Below, piece by piece: positions 23,087-35,600 of a stretch of 39,480 nucleotides of DNA; positions within the stretch are counted from its first letter, which is position 1; every line of letters begins with the position of its first letter. Source of the stretch: Helochares maculicollis. Its lineage: Eukaryota > Arthropoda > Insecta > Coleoptera > Hydrophilidae. The notes under the pieces were generated by a model, which was not told the origin of the DNA, searched no databases, and saw only the letters and a program-made list of their open reading frames with translations. Location: contig JAWQRO010000415.1 of NCBI GenBank assembly GCA_033557835.1, positions 1 to 39,480 on the forward strand. The letters run 5' to 3'. A program made the translations under genes and the position numbers.

Positions 23087-25123
23087 ATGACCCCTTGTAA
23101 CTAAGCTATTTAAGTTTTACACAATATAGTAATGTTAATAGGAAAATGGGCTTCAAAACTGTATTTTAAAGATTGCTTTTACTTCTAGATTTAAGTAAAA
23201 TTGTTTTAATTGCAGGACGTAATTCAAATCCTTTGATTAGAAAATAAATTAAAGTTTTATAACAGTTTCACATTATAATATGTTTTAGCAAGATAAGAAA
23301 AATTTAAAGTAATATAGTCGTAACATGTCTCCCCCAGGCTACATTTACGCATTTACTTTAAAGTATGGCATGAACAAACTGTGAGACAGCCTCCATCAAA
23401 CTATTCGCTTTAACTTTAGTGTTTATAAAGGGTTAATTTTTAAAGTCTTAATTTTCAGAATGTTGAAAAAGTCGTCATGTTAAGAATCTTTCAATTTTAA
23501 AAAGCGTTAAATCTGTATGGATCTTCAGCCTACAAAGCACATTTATCTTGTGTGACAGATTTATAGACTACTTATCTGAAGTCGTTCCTTTTGGAATATC
23601 GATATTTATCTTTATTTTTACGAGTCGACGATACATTTGAATATTATTTGTGGTAGGAAGAAAATGGTTATGGCTTTTTGCCACAAATAAACAAACCAGG
23701 AGCTTTAGTATCTATACGACTTTTCACTGATGAGACATTACTGTTTATGGATCGTCGATTTTTAAAGAGACTGAAACACCAAAATTGTTCATAGCTCTTC
23801 CCAATTCAAGTTTTGAATATCTCAATGTTTCGAAAAGGTTTTTATTTGAACCTTTAGCCTTCAAAAAAAAACATTAGTCCATACTCATCAGTATTTGTGT
23901 CAAATTTGTTCGACTATTATTATATGACGTCTGTTTATACAGACTTCTACATCTAATTCATTAAACATCAGTTGATTAAAACATATGTCCTTTATAGAAC
24001 TTATAAAGCTTTATTTCATGTAGAATGTTACCTCAAATAGCACCACTGTAAAAATTATGAGTGTAATATTAACAATACAAAAAAAACTAATAAAATGTTA
24101 ATATCAAAACAATGTCTAAAAATTAAAAATTCAATTTTTTATGAAAATTCTATGATTTTGAAACATGTTTGTTTTCATTTTTTACAACTGGCTGCTTCAG
24201 ATACTATAGATGGAGTCATTTTATTAGTTTTTTGGCTTTAATTTAAAGCTAAAATATATTTAATGTAAATCTAGTGCAACAACAAACCTAATTCAAATCC
24301 AGTACGCAAAAAGATGTGCGTTGATCTCTTTAAGCTTCCCCATAGAAATAATGAATTAAAAATAATTTATCCCTATTTTTATTCGATTGGAAGTTTATGT
24401 ACGAGCCCATCCCTAACTTTCTTTTTTACTAGAGAATTTAGATCAATAAAACTATTTTTTTAAGGTCAATGTTCAGAGATTGAACATTCACACTGCTTAC
24501 CAAGCCTTCAAAAACTATAGACGGTATCAATATTACCCTACAGAAGAATAACTAAGAGCTTCCTCAAGAATAACAGAATGTGATTGTACTTTAAAGCAAA
24601 CGATTCATTCTATGGACAAGAATCACGATTTTTTTAAATCGCATACTATTGAAATAACCAAGTGTTGTAATACTTATGTGCACTTTTACAAAATGAAATA
24701 TCTATAACTACGAATAAATTTTTGTACACCCCAGTAAAAATGTTTGAGTGAAGATTTTCTTGTTACATTTCGAATATTATCTACCAATAATGCAGTTACA
24801 GCACAAGTGTGACCAGCAATTATAAAATACAAGAAGTGGGTTAGGACAGAATTTTATTGTAGGTAAAAATTGCTTGCAAAAACATGCAAAAACGAAAAAG
24901 CCATCTGTTCATTGCAGGAGAATGACTATGGATTCAGGTCTTATGTGTACATTTTTTCAATAAGAAGTGTCTTAAAAACACAAAAAGAATTTTACATAAC
25001 ATATTTTTTGTACTAAATATTAAGATATCTCCCATAGTTTAATATACTCATAGCAAACTTTTATGCCCTAATGAAAATTAATTTACCAAAAATAATAATC
25101 AAAAAGAAATTTCAAATTTCTCT
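23087..25123. other. Gene-less region with one possible RT scrap
   Basis: Mostly AT-rich. At 23657-23794 an open stretch reads LPQINKPGALVSIRLFTDET, which faintly recalls the reverse transcriptase RLFADDT box. No other coding signal was convincing. Confidence 0.4.
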
Positions 25124-25387
25124 AGGTCATCAATATCTTTGAATACTCTGCTTGCATTTGAATATAACGCTAAAAGTCAGGTTTGTTTACAGATGATTCC
25201 TTCAAGAGTTTTCCAGGATGTAAGCAACTCATTAATTGGAATTCCTGTTTTGTTCACTAAAGCCCATATGAAGGAGAGAAGCAAAAAACATACAAGGAGA
25301 CATTCCCTAGATGAAGAATCTACTCTGAATTCTCAAGTACCAGATGAGTCAGAGGAAGAAAGAGTGCGCAGCAAAAAGCGGAGTTAA
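25124..25387 (+). CDS. Possible orphan terminal exon, basic C-terminus
   Basis: An acceptor-like TTTCTCTAG at about 25115-25123 opens a frame of 87 codons that runs to TAA at 25385-25387. It reads SSISLNTLLAFEYNAKSQ, then MIPSRVFQDVSNSLIGIPV, then a charged end with KERSKKHTRRHS, DESEEERVRSKKRS and no membrane segment. An in-frame TAG overlaps the acceptor itself, so the frame is open only if spliced. A second acceptor (TTTGTTTACAG) precedes the inner ATGATTCCT at 25193. The composition looks like real protein with a nuclear-type basic tail, but I do not recognise it and found no convincing upstream exons between 23.1 and 25.1 kb. It may belong to a gene with distant exons, or be a chance frame. 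Confidence 0.35.
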   Translation, partial: RSSISLNTLLAFEYNAKSQVCLQMIPSRVFQDVSNSLIGIPVLFTKAHMKERSKKHTRRHSLDEESTLNSQVPDESEEERVRSKKRS

Positions 25388-27132
25388 TTTATTTAAGATG
25401 TAAGATTTATTTCTAGTAACATACATAAATGAAAAAAGCAGAACTCAATGCAGTTGTTTTTAATCGTACACTTCCAATACTTAGGCATTCTATTTATAAG
25501 TTCAAACAAACAATCGCTTCTTATATCAAAAGGAACTGCCTATCAATGTTAAACGCTCTAATTAATCTGGGTAACATAAATGATAACTTGAATAAATTAT
25601 TGCTTTTTTATTATATGAACAAACACAATAATATACATATATAGAAAGTATAACATACCCTTTATACTTAAAACAGTAGTCAACAAAATCTATGTTCAAT
25701 ATGTATATCAACTTAAAAAAATAATACTATAGACTTTTATATTTGACAAAAAGAAATAAAGATAAAGCAGTATTTATACATATCATAAACAAATATGAAA
25801 GTACAAATTTCTTTTTGAAAACGTCTAAAAATATTGTGTGGTATATACATGATAAAAGCCTACATGTTATCTTCCAATAAGTGTCATGCTGATATGGCAT
25901 TCATACAAAAAGTGCATGGGTGATGGATCGAATAATTCGAAACTACATCATCCCACATCTTGCACTTACAAATTTTTATCCTTTAAGCGCGGGATAATGA
26001 GACATTTAAACAATTCGCAATGGAAAATTACAAATACATTAGGCATTTCAAAATCTTTGGTAAATGTATATACGTAGCAAACTGAAATGGCACAGTTTTA
26101 ACAATGATTTGCGCAACCAACAATTTTTCTATTTAATTACGAAACAAAAGAAAAGAAAATTACCAACAAAAATAACACGTACATAAAAATTCAATGTAAA
26201 TAAATGTAATGGCCGAAACGTTAAACTAATGGCTGTAATGGAAACAAAATGGATGATATTATGCATTCAGATTGGCGGAAATACGATCCAAATGGTTTAT
26301 ATGTCTATCGTGAAATGAAATGTGAACTAAAATATAAATACAGATAAAAACTGACATGGGCAACATAGAAAAATTTGTGCAGCATATTTCTTCAGTTCTT
26401 AAATTATTTTGTATTAGAACAAATCTATAAATGTTGGAATAGAAATATTTTCGTAACTAGTAATAACCGTATTTCTATCCTACAAGTATACTTACAAAAA
26501 TATATTACAAAAACAAATATCATCAAAAATCTATCACTTTATTGTTTAAGATACTGAATCACTAAAGTGAAAAAAGTAATTTCCATTTATGAAACAATTT
26601 CGAATATCTAGGAATATCTTATGCAGTTATTGGGTTTTACACCAAACATTTTTTGATATTATTTTTGGTGTGCTTGTATTGGATACTGTTTGTTCTCTAC
26701 ATTATAGGATGGCTATATGCAAATAAACATTTTATAGACAGTTATAAAGCTAACAACAATCATGTTTATAGGATTCTAGTATTCTCTATTGTCATCTCGT
26801 CCACTTTCACGATGTTAATCTTGATTAGTTATAGGCTATAGACACATTTTTAAAACAAACATTCTCTTTTACTGTGTGTTTTTGACTTGTATAATTAATT
26901 TAAGAATTATATAAATAATTTGACATAAATGGTATATCTTTAATAAATAACAAATGTTTGACTTGCATAATTAATTCAAGATTTATACAATAAAATTTTG
27001 TTGTCAGGCATTTACACATGCAGCTTAATATGAACTGTAGTTGAAAAACAAATGAAATGAATTAGATTGCAAAAGGCATATAATTTAATTTTTTTAATGT
27101 AATATATACATGTATACTAAAGATTGATAAAA
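25388..27132. other. AT-rich stretch downstream of the peptidase-like gene
   Basis: No gene seen. A 34-base direct repeat with about four mismatches lies at 26881-26914 and 26957-26990 (TTTGACTTG[T/C]ATAATTAATT...). Confidence 0.5.
26881..26990. repeat. Short imperfect direct repeat pair
   Basis: The 34-base copies at 26881-26914 and 26957-26990 begin TTTGACTTGTATAATTAATT and TTTGACTTGCATAATTAATT. Confidence 0.7.
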
Positions 27133-30100
27133 TCAAGGTAAGGCAGTAGCTACATTATCAGGGTGCAGTAGGGGTAAATCGGGACACCTTTTTAGTACTG
27201 GATAGGCATTTTGTTCAACTCTTATGGCTAACGTTATTCCGGATTGGTATGCTGCTGGAATTTTGATGTGAGTTGTGTTGATGAAACCAGGTCGGAGTTC
27301 CTGTTTGTGCTCCAACATTAAATTCGCTACTTGTCCTGAAAAGAAACCTCTTATTACTTATTTATTATAACAATACAATTCATAAATTAGTTTACTTGCT
27401 ACTGTACAGTTTGGCATTGTGTTGAACTCTAACATCACACAAATAAAACTGCTTCGTATGGCAGAGACTTTATCTGCTTGTGAAATTAAAATAATATCTT
27501 CAATTTAATTTCATGCAAATATATTGTATATATAAAATATTGTAAAAAATTAATTTATAAATAAATGTCTTTTTGATTTTGTGTAGCATGAAAGTCTAAA
27601 ATATCTAGATTTTAGAATGTGAAATCGTTTAACTTAGTGCACGGTGTAAAATGAAATAGCGTTCAAGACCTTGCAGTACAGCAGTTCTGCAGTACACTTT
27701 TCTGCTTCTATATTAATGTATGTGTATGTCAATTACGTCAGAAGTGGCTTTACAGAAAAAAAAAACGAATTTCTTGATAAATTCTATTAGTAACTGTACA
27801 AAATTCAGTGAGGATAGAATTGCCATGATAAAAAGACATATGGTTATGACCATTAAATTTATGAATTTAAACATAACAATGCATGAATTACACTTTTGCA
27901 TTCGCCTATCTTACTGTACTTTACTTAAAATAATTTCAATATTCAGACTATTGTTGAAGTTGTTAACAACAAACCAAATGAAACATACAGCAAAGTGTAC
28001 CTAAATCATGTAAAGACTGACATCTAATAAGTTGAGGTCACAGAGGGATGCTATAAAATATAGGTAAGAGCGTGTAAAACTTAAAGGTTGCCTGTACTAG
28101 CCAATGTCGAGGAACTTGGTATAAGAAGAGTAGGTAAAAACTTTGAATATGAAAAAAACATATTTTAAAAATCACAAATTCTGAATTTTTATGTAAATAT
28201 ACTTATAAACTTTGTGTATGATAGAAAAATATCATTTTAAGGCATTTTGGTTAATGAATTCTTCAGATATAGTTTGCCTCAAAAAATAGGTTATTGTGCA
28301 ATATTTAGGTTAATCATAGAAAATATGAACCAATATGCTTTCATGTCTGTTGGTTCCTCCACTCTGCAGTAACAATTGCAAATGCATTTTATTTAAAGTA
28401 TTTGTAAAATGCTTTTCTATGCAGTAAAGCAAAACTATCAATATTATTTCTTCTTGTGATTTCTACTTGCATAAAATGTCATCTCTAGAATGTTATGCAT
28501 AATTTTAACATAAACTGTAACTTCAATGTTTATAAAAAATATCTAATTAGCTCATATGCCAATTGGATTTATTAGAAATTACAATAGTATGAAAACAGTC
28601 TGGGATGGCTATAAAAACAATTATTCATTCTGTGTTTATCTTTGAAAATTGTTATTTTACAATGAGTATAATAAATACATAAAAATTTAAAACACTAAAA
28701 GTTTATTCGACATTTTTATTTGTAAAGTAGGAGTAATTTTGCTAAAATAATTAGTCTATATAGAAAAAGTGGAGATGTCCCAGTTTTTTTACTATTGCAA
28801 GTTTTCATTTTTTATATGGATTTTGGATCTACTTGAACGATATTTTATTTTAAATTTCATATATTAATAGTGTGTTTAAAACAAAATGTGTGTAAATGTT
28901 TAGTAATTTTCAGTCTAAACCATTGTTTACAATGAAAATGAAATATTTGTTTACTCATTGAATATTTTATACAATTTTTACAGTGAATACTGAGAAAATG
29001 TTTTAATTCATTTTCAGATAATAATGCTATATTGTAAACAATAAATGTAAATATAATTTCACTCACCTACTACATTAAGATCAGTCCATCTGCTATCAGT
29101 AATTTCAGCAAGTTGCCGTAAATCCGTCTTTACATTCCATCTTTGTATGACATCCTCTCTCCTTACCAACAAGATTGAATCTGAACAAAGTTCCGGCCAC
29201 ATTTTGTAAGGTTCAACACATTCCAAAGGATTTGTTAAAAAGATGGTATTTGGTTTCACGCCAAAAATCATCTGGTGGTGCCAAGCATCTGGAATTGTAC
29301 CTATACACCTTTGCAAGTTTAAAGTAGCAATGGGCACAGCACCTTCACTGATCCAATGAGCCAACCAGCGTTCTAGACAAAATACCCTCTCAGGATGCAT
29401 TGGAAAGAATCGGGCAAAGACCTTGCCTTCGCTTAACTTATGCAGACCTTCTATAATATCTTCATGTGTTGTGCCAGCAACACTGCGTGATAAAAGATAT
29501 TCGGCTAAAGGGCTAGAATTTGATCTAAGTCGGGTATTCACTACTTCATAAAGCTTATCTAGAGGAGGAACAGGTATCCTTAGAGCCATTAATGTGTTCA
29601 GAACAGCTGTGGCTCCGCAAGCCGATGGCCCTACTTGCGTAAACTGCCTTAGCAAGGCTTCTTTTTGACTCCAAATCATTGAATTTCCAAATAGTTTCTT
29701 CCATTCTGAATCTTCCTCTTCATCTTCAAAATTGTAAATTGATTTTGATACTTTCATTGAGTAATCAGAATATGATTTTTCATTTGGAGATACCAACTCG
29801 CCCTTTTGGCAGTGGAATTTCTTAGTCGCAGAGAAGCATTGTTTTGCTCTTGAATTAAATAATTCTCGTTTGTAACACCATGGCATCGAATTATTAAAGA
29901 CGTCAGTCTCGCATTTGTTTAAAGCCTCTCTCCTCTTTGCAGTGGGTGATTCCACTTTATTCAGGTTATTGCTAGAAGATGTGCTAGGGCCTGGAAGACT
30001 TAAATCATTTGATATGGATTGTTCGTCTCTGGTTAAACATGGTTTGTTAGTCTCACAGTCATTTCCTATGTTATTTTGATGCCTATCGCTCGAAAAACTT

Positions 30101-30888
30101 TCAGAATTCTGAAAATCACCACATTCCGAATCCCCGTCTCCCGAGGGTCCTGGATCGAAGTCCATTTCTAAGAAATCCATCTCAGGACTGGCTGACTGCT
30201 GCCTGTTTGGGTCGACAGGCTCAGGTATATCAGGTAAAGGTACGTCTAAACTAAAAAACGAGCTTGGCAAGTCGGCCATTTGATCACCTTTGTACGTGTA
30301 TATGCAGCCGTCATCTGATATTGATAATAGGTCGTCTTCTGTAGAGGACTCTGATGTGTCTAGGTCGAGGTTTAAATTGTCTCTATTTACTAAAGGTTCA
30401 GTTCTATTAGTCTCTATGGTTTCAGATCTACAATTCCTACTTTCTATATCATCAAATTTTAATCTATCACAAAAAGTAGTGCTTGGTTCCTCCTCACCGG
30501 ATGCACATGAGGAGCAGTTTGTAGTTTCATTTATTTCTTCATAGCCTATAGCTCCTTCATCACTTTTAAACACTTCACAAGGACTAGCATTGTCTTTGAT
30601 CGCACCTAAATGCGAGATGTTCATAATGCCGTTGCTGAATGCACCGTTCTTCTTAAAACTGGGGTTGAGGGAGACAATGTCTTCTACGTTGTTGTTGATT
30701 TTAAGAGTCTTCTTGGGGCAGACTTTCGATTTGAGCGGTGGCCTGGATTTGGGAATGGCTCCTCTCCCTATGACTTGGCCCAAAACATGACTAACGTTAG
30801 CATTGCTGTCCGGCGTGGCAAATTGAGTATCCCCTTCGTGTCCGTCCATTATAACCTCATCCTTCTGGCGATCTTCGGTGGAATTCAT
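27133..30888 (-). CDS. Uncharacterised 674-aa protein with C39-like cysteine-peptidase-type domain
   Basis: Exon 1 at 29067-30888 (607 codons plus one base) ends in AG|GTGAGT. Exon 2 at 27133-27335 starts after TTTTCAG, keeps frame, and ends PDNVATALP-TGA. The intron is 1,731 bases. Residues 1-400 are polar, acidic and Ser-rich with few hydrophobic runs, so probably disordered; FEDEEEDSEWKKLF (387-400) leads into the folded part. That part starts IWSQKEALLRQF and has TQVGPSACGATAVLN with Gln418 and Cys424, DAWHHQM with His537/His538, and FLTNPLE with Asn553. This spacing of Q, CG-A, H and N/D is that of papain-fold peptidases of the C39-like type (inference from the pattern). I do not know the substrate or an established gene name. 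The first ATG is used because TAA stands upstream in frame. An ATTAAA signal lies near 27,083-27,099 past the stop. It could also be an inactive peptidase-fold binding protein. Confidence 0.8.
27336..29066 (-). other. Intron of the peptidase-like gene
   Basis: 1,731 bases, AT-rich. The donor is GTGAGT and the acceptor TTTTCAG. The ORFs inside look random and have no domain. Confidence 0.8.
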
Positions 30889-32511
30889 AGTTATTTACCA
30901 AAGAATATAACCAACAAAAAGGAAATGCGCCGGAGGTTATGATTTGCCTTACATAGCAATTGCTGGGGGAGTAACGAAAACGTACTTACAGATTATTCAG
31001 AAGTAAAACGACCTAAAATATTACTGAGTACAAACACAAAAGATGTATTCTTTACGTTTTGGTAATTAACATACTCCATTTTAGCTCACTTTGGATTTTC
31101 ACACTAGGGGAAAATGTTAAAGTTCCCTAAGTTTGATTTGGGGGGTACTGGTAATTTGACAGCTCGCTAAATTAAATGCCCAATATCTAGTTAAAAAAGC
31201 TGCGTTTGATAAATTGTCTGCTTCACGAAAACTAAAAGCTGTTGTATAGCCACCAACGGCATATTGTATATTCTGTGTACAGATCTAAATTCTAAAACTA
31301 AACTATCTAGTTTGCAGCTTCACCTTTTAAAATATTACGCTACTATGCAAGTAAAACCATTTCGAAATGCTTGAAAAATTTGCTTTTCGAAACTCATATT
31401 CAAACAAAAAAACTGAAATAAATTATTGGTGCTTTATTTAACGCAACAGCCATTTACATATTTGAAATGTTACATGAATTTGATAAATAGTACTATAGTC
31501 GCATATTATTTAATCAGGATCAGACCTAACACGCCTGTAGTCCAATAAAAGATAAATTTGCATTGCTCCATTCAAAAAATGCTGCTAATCGTAATTGCCA
31601 TTAAATTTAATTGTTATACACTGATATTGAATCTTAAGCGTGTTCACAGTTGATTTAATTTGAAGATACTTCTTTCACTCTCAGCGATTGTTACTAGGAA
31701 AATGAAATAGATTTTTAGTGCAATGAAGCAAAGTAAAGTAATGTATGCGAGTTAATTTTTAAGAATATTCAATGGATTGCAACACTTTTGATGAATAATT
31801 GTTTACAAAGCTTCGGTTTATTCGATAACACGTCTACTGGTGTATTACATGTTTAAGCAATTTTAAGATGGGCACGCTATTTCAATATTGTTTTTAGAAC
31901 AAAGTCGAAATTCCATAAAACAAGGCATTTTCTTTTAATTGCTTAAATCGATGTGAAAAGATAATAGCGCTTAATTCAATTTTTAAGTAATGGTAAATAT
32001 TTTTCAGCGGAAATCAGAAAACGAAAAGTATCCTGAATATTTAAAATTTCACTTGAAAAGCTTGCCTTTTATATGAAACGTTTTGCTTTTAAATGAAAAT
32101 CTCTATAAAAGTTTAAGACAAACATCTTAAGCCAAAAATAAATATAGGAAATAAATTTTCATCAATACTACTATTAATTGGTTTACATTTAGTAAATAAG
32201 TTTTAGTTATCCGATAATTTCTTATGTTTAACAAGAAAATAGCTGATTTGAACTTTGAGCTAGTCCTGCGTTTTATAACTGAAAATGTAGGCACTAAAAA
32301 AATATTTGGTTAAGATATAAAATTTAAATAAGATAATGACGTTTCTCTTCCCCTGAATAATAAAAAACCGTTGTAATTGCGTTCATGCGGGCGGTTTTAT
32401 TGTCCCTAGTCGTCAGCCCTGTGTAACTTGCCTACCTACATCAAATAAATTTTAAACAAAGCAATTTAAATCCCTACTTTTTCCCACAAAAATAGAATCG
32501 ATTTTGTGTAA
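30889..32511. other. Intergenic DNA between divergent genes
   Basis: Must hold the promoter of the peptidase-like gene (start at 30888) and distal Rab2 control. AT-rich and without coding signal. I cannot place the transcription start sites. Confidence 0.5.
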
Positions 32512-32577
32512 CCAATGGGGGCGTCCCAAACCGACCAATAAAGTCACAGTGATGTGCGCAGTTTTCTTACATGACGT
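32512..32577 (+). promoter_or_regulatory. Rab2 promoter-proximal region: two CCAAT boxes and a CRE-like site
   Basis: CCAAT occurs at 32512-32516 and 32535-32539, 23 bases apart, in a locally GC-richer stretch, followed by TGACGT at 32572-32577. All lie 108-173 bases before the Rab2 start codon. No TATA box is obvious. This arrangement fits a broad housekeeping promoter. Confidence 0.5.
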
Positions 32578-32684
32578 TTACAGCTGTCAGTATTTTGTGA
32601 AGTTGATTTGTAGAATTAATAGAATATCAGAGATCCAACGTTAATTTTCTTTGTTATTAATCTATTGTATTTTTTAAACTGAAA

Positions 32685-35600
32685 ATGTCGTACGCGTATT
32701 TGTTCAAATATATTATTATTGGAGATACAGGTAAGTGACGATGTTAAATTTACGCATCAGATGTTCTCTTCTCTTGTTAACTCATATTTGTTATCCTTCA
32801 AAATGTCAAGCGATGTTATTTAGAAGCTGCAACTGCTTTATGAATTTAATGATTTTTCGAGCTAAATGTCAATAACAGCAAACACTGATAAGAGCCCTGG
32901 GAACTAGCCTATCTTTTTGCTAGTTAACTGGGATACTCTCGACGCCCCTTTATTGGCAAAGGTTACAAACAAAGCCTCGATTTTTACTATTGTGACTCAG
33001 AAATGTTTACTTTGTCTTGATATTGCTAGTTGAGGCTTAATCGTCTTCTATTAAGCAGGCAATCAATTTTTTGGGATCATTTTAATACAATTTGTTTACT
33101 AATAGTCGTATGCATTACAGATATAAATCTCATCGGCTTATTGCCTATAATGAAAAAAATTGACAAGTATATCATTAAAATGTAGTGACTATTTATCTGG
33201 GAAACAATAAAATAACTATTTTGGATGAATATAGATTCCAAGAGTAGATAATCTACAGCAGCTGCAAAGTTCCGGGCAATTGGCTATATAGATCTGGCTT
33301 TTGGACATACGAATGTGGCTCATGTAGCGTACTTTGGCTAGAGTAAAACATTCAGTATCATATATTATATGCTATTGCTAACTAAGCTGCCACTTTTCTT
33401 TCTGATATAGAATTAAATGAGCAAAAATGCAGTATTTCTTTTTATTGATAATTAAGCAAGACTATTTCAATAAAAGAGATTTATATCTTGAATTAAAGTT
33501 GTCATATATTCAGAATCAAACAGAACGATTGCTTATAGGCATCATTATATTGGAATACTACATATAATATTCAAGTCACTTTGCAATTTATACTTTCTGC
33601 AGTCTTTGTTTATTTCACAAGAAACAATACATGACATTTTCAATGCTAAAAAACAACGAAGGAAAAGATTTTATTTAAATCACCTATTAAATTTACTAAT
33701 TAGCCATTTATAGAAGAAGGAATAGTTCATTAATACTCAGAAATCAATAAACATGATTAGCTTTTTGGTGAGACCAATATATCCGCATCAATATATTACT
33801 GAACTGCTAGTCTACTCTTTAAATTTGCTTTCTATCAACATTTATTATTAAATTTCTAACAAATAATTGTTAGTTCATGTGAAATGTTCTATTTCCTTTT
33901 TTTCTGCAAAAGAACCTAATACACCATTCAAGGATATATTTTTGACATGCCTGTATATTGTTAACATAATCAACATTCCAGTGGAGAGATTCAAATTATG
34001 CATCATGGAATTTGTAAAGTGCATTTAAATATCTGTCACATATGCATGTAAGCATATAATAAAAATACCTAGTCCTAAATATGAAATGTATTAAAAAATA
34101 TACTTCAACTATGTTTAACTTGTGAAAGATAATTCCTAGAAAGCAGCTACGTTAACTCATTTTGCTCAATTTTCAGCCTGTCTTAATAATCGGAACATCA
34201 AAAGATAATACAATATTCCTGTATACATTTTTTTGTAAATAATTTTAATTATTTTGAAACAAGCCAATTATTTCAATGTGAAAATTTTCAATGTGTGCAT
34301 GTAAATTGTATATCTATTTCTTCTTTGAGCATCGACAATACAATACTGTAATCTTACAATACAATCAAAACACATATGTGTGTGGAAGCCTCTAGAAATT
34401 ATCTAAGTACCTGATTCACAGGTCAATGTATACTGCTCTCTATCTTAATCATTTTTAACTGTACAACCAATGTACATAAAATAAGCACCCTATTTCATTA
34501 TGAAGAAATAACTGTAATTAGAATTTTAGACAATATTATCATGTGACCAGAGTTCAACAGATAAATATCCATCTATAAACCTTTATAACAGTCATCCACT
34601 GATTCATATGGAATTAAATAATTTAATGTGAAAATCTTCAATGTGTGTATATGAATTGTATATCCATTTCTTCTTTGAGATTCGACAATATATTACTGGG
34701 TGTAATCTCACAATACAATTATAACTGACAATACGTATGTGGAAGCATCCAGAAATTTTCTAAATACTTCTGACTCACAGGTCAATGTATACTCCATCTA
34801 AAAGAAAACATTTTACACAATTTTACAAGCAAATTTGTTTGCCTATGCTCTTTATCTTCATAATTTTTAACTGTACAACAAATGTACATAAAATAAGCAT
34901 GTTTGCTTAAACTACCTTATTTCGTTACGAAGAAATAGTTGTAATCATAATTGTAGACAATATTATCATGTGACCAGAGTTCAACAGTTAAATGCCGATC
35001 TATAATCCTTTATAACAGTCATCCTCTGATTGGTATGGAATTAAAGTAATGCTTGTTAAAGTAACTTCAAAATAATCCACTTTACACAGTACATGAATAT
35101 TTGAAAATGTACTGTTCCTGAAATTTATTTGCATTGTTCTTATGTCTTAATATTGTATTCATAAGCTAATAAATTTACTTTTAATCAATTATTATTAAAT
35201 AAAATTTAAGAAGATGAATGACTCCCAAGAAATTTCATAACCTAATGGGTATAACAACCTATTGCTAAATTCTTCTTATTATTAGAAACAATATGTAGCT
35301 CCCCAAACAGATAAATTACTATTTTACGACAATTAAAAAATATTATATTCTTCATTTCTGCAAAGAAACTCCTAACTTCTGCCTGGAATTAATTTTTAAA
35401 AATCTCTAAACAGTTTCATACTTTTCATTAAAAAAGTTTCCTCCCTTATCAAAAAACTACAACTTCAAGTATATTTTTATATTGCTATAGAAAACAGTAT
35501 ATTCAGTTTGTCATAGACTTTGTTTCCAATCATAAGCTAAGGCTGTCATACCCAAATACTATTTAAAATAGAAACTTGTTTTTATCAGTACGTCAACAAG

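Noticed and set aside
26653..26841. Hydrophobic 62-codon ORF
   Set aside because: AT-rich DNA yields Phe, Ile and Leu-rich frames by chance; no splice context or domain.
30290..30942. Plus-strand ORFs opposite the peptidase-like gene
   Set aside because: Shadows of the long minus-strand coding exon.
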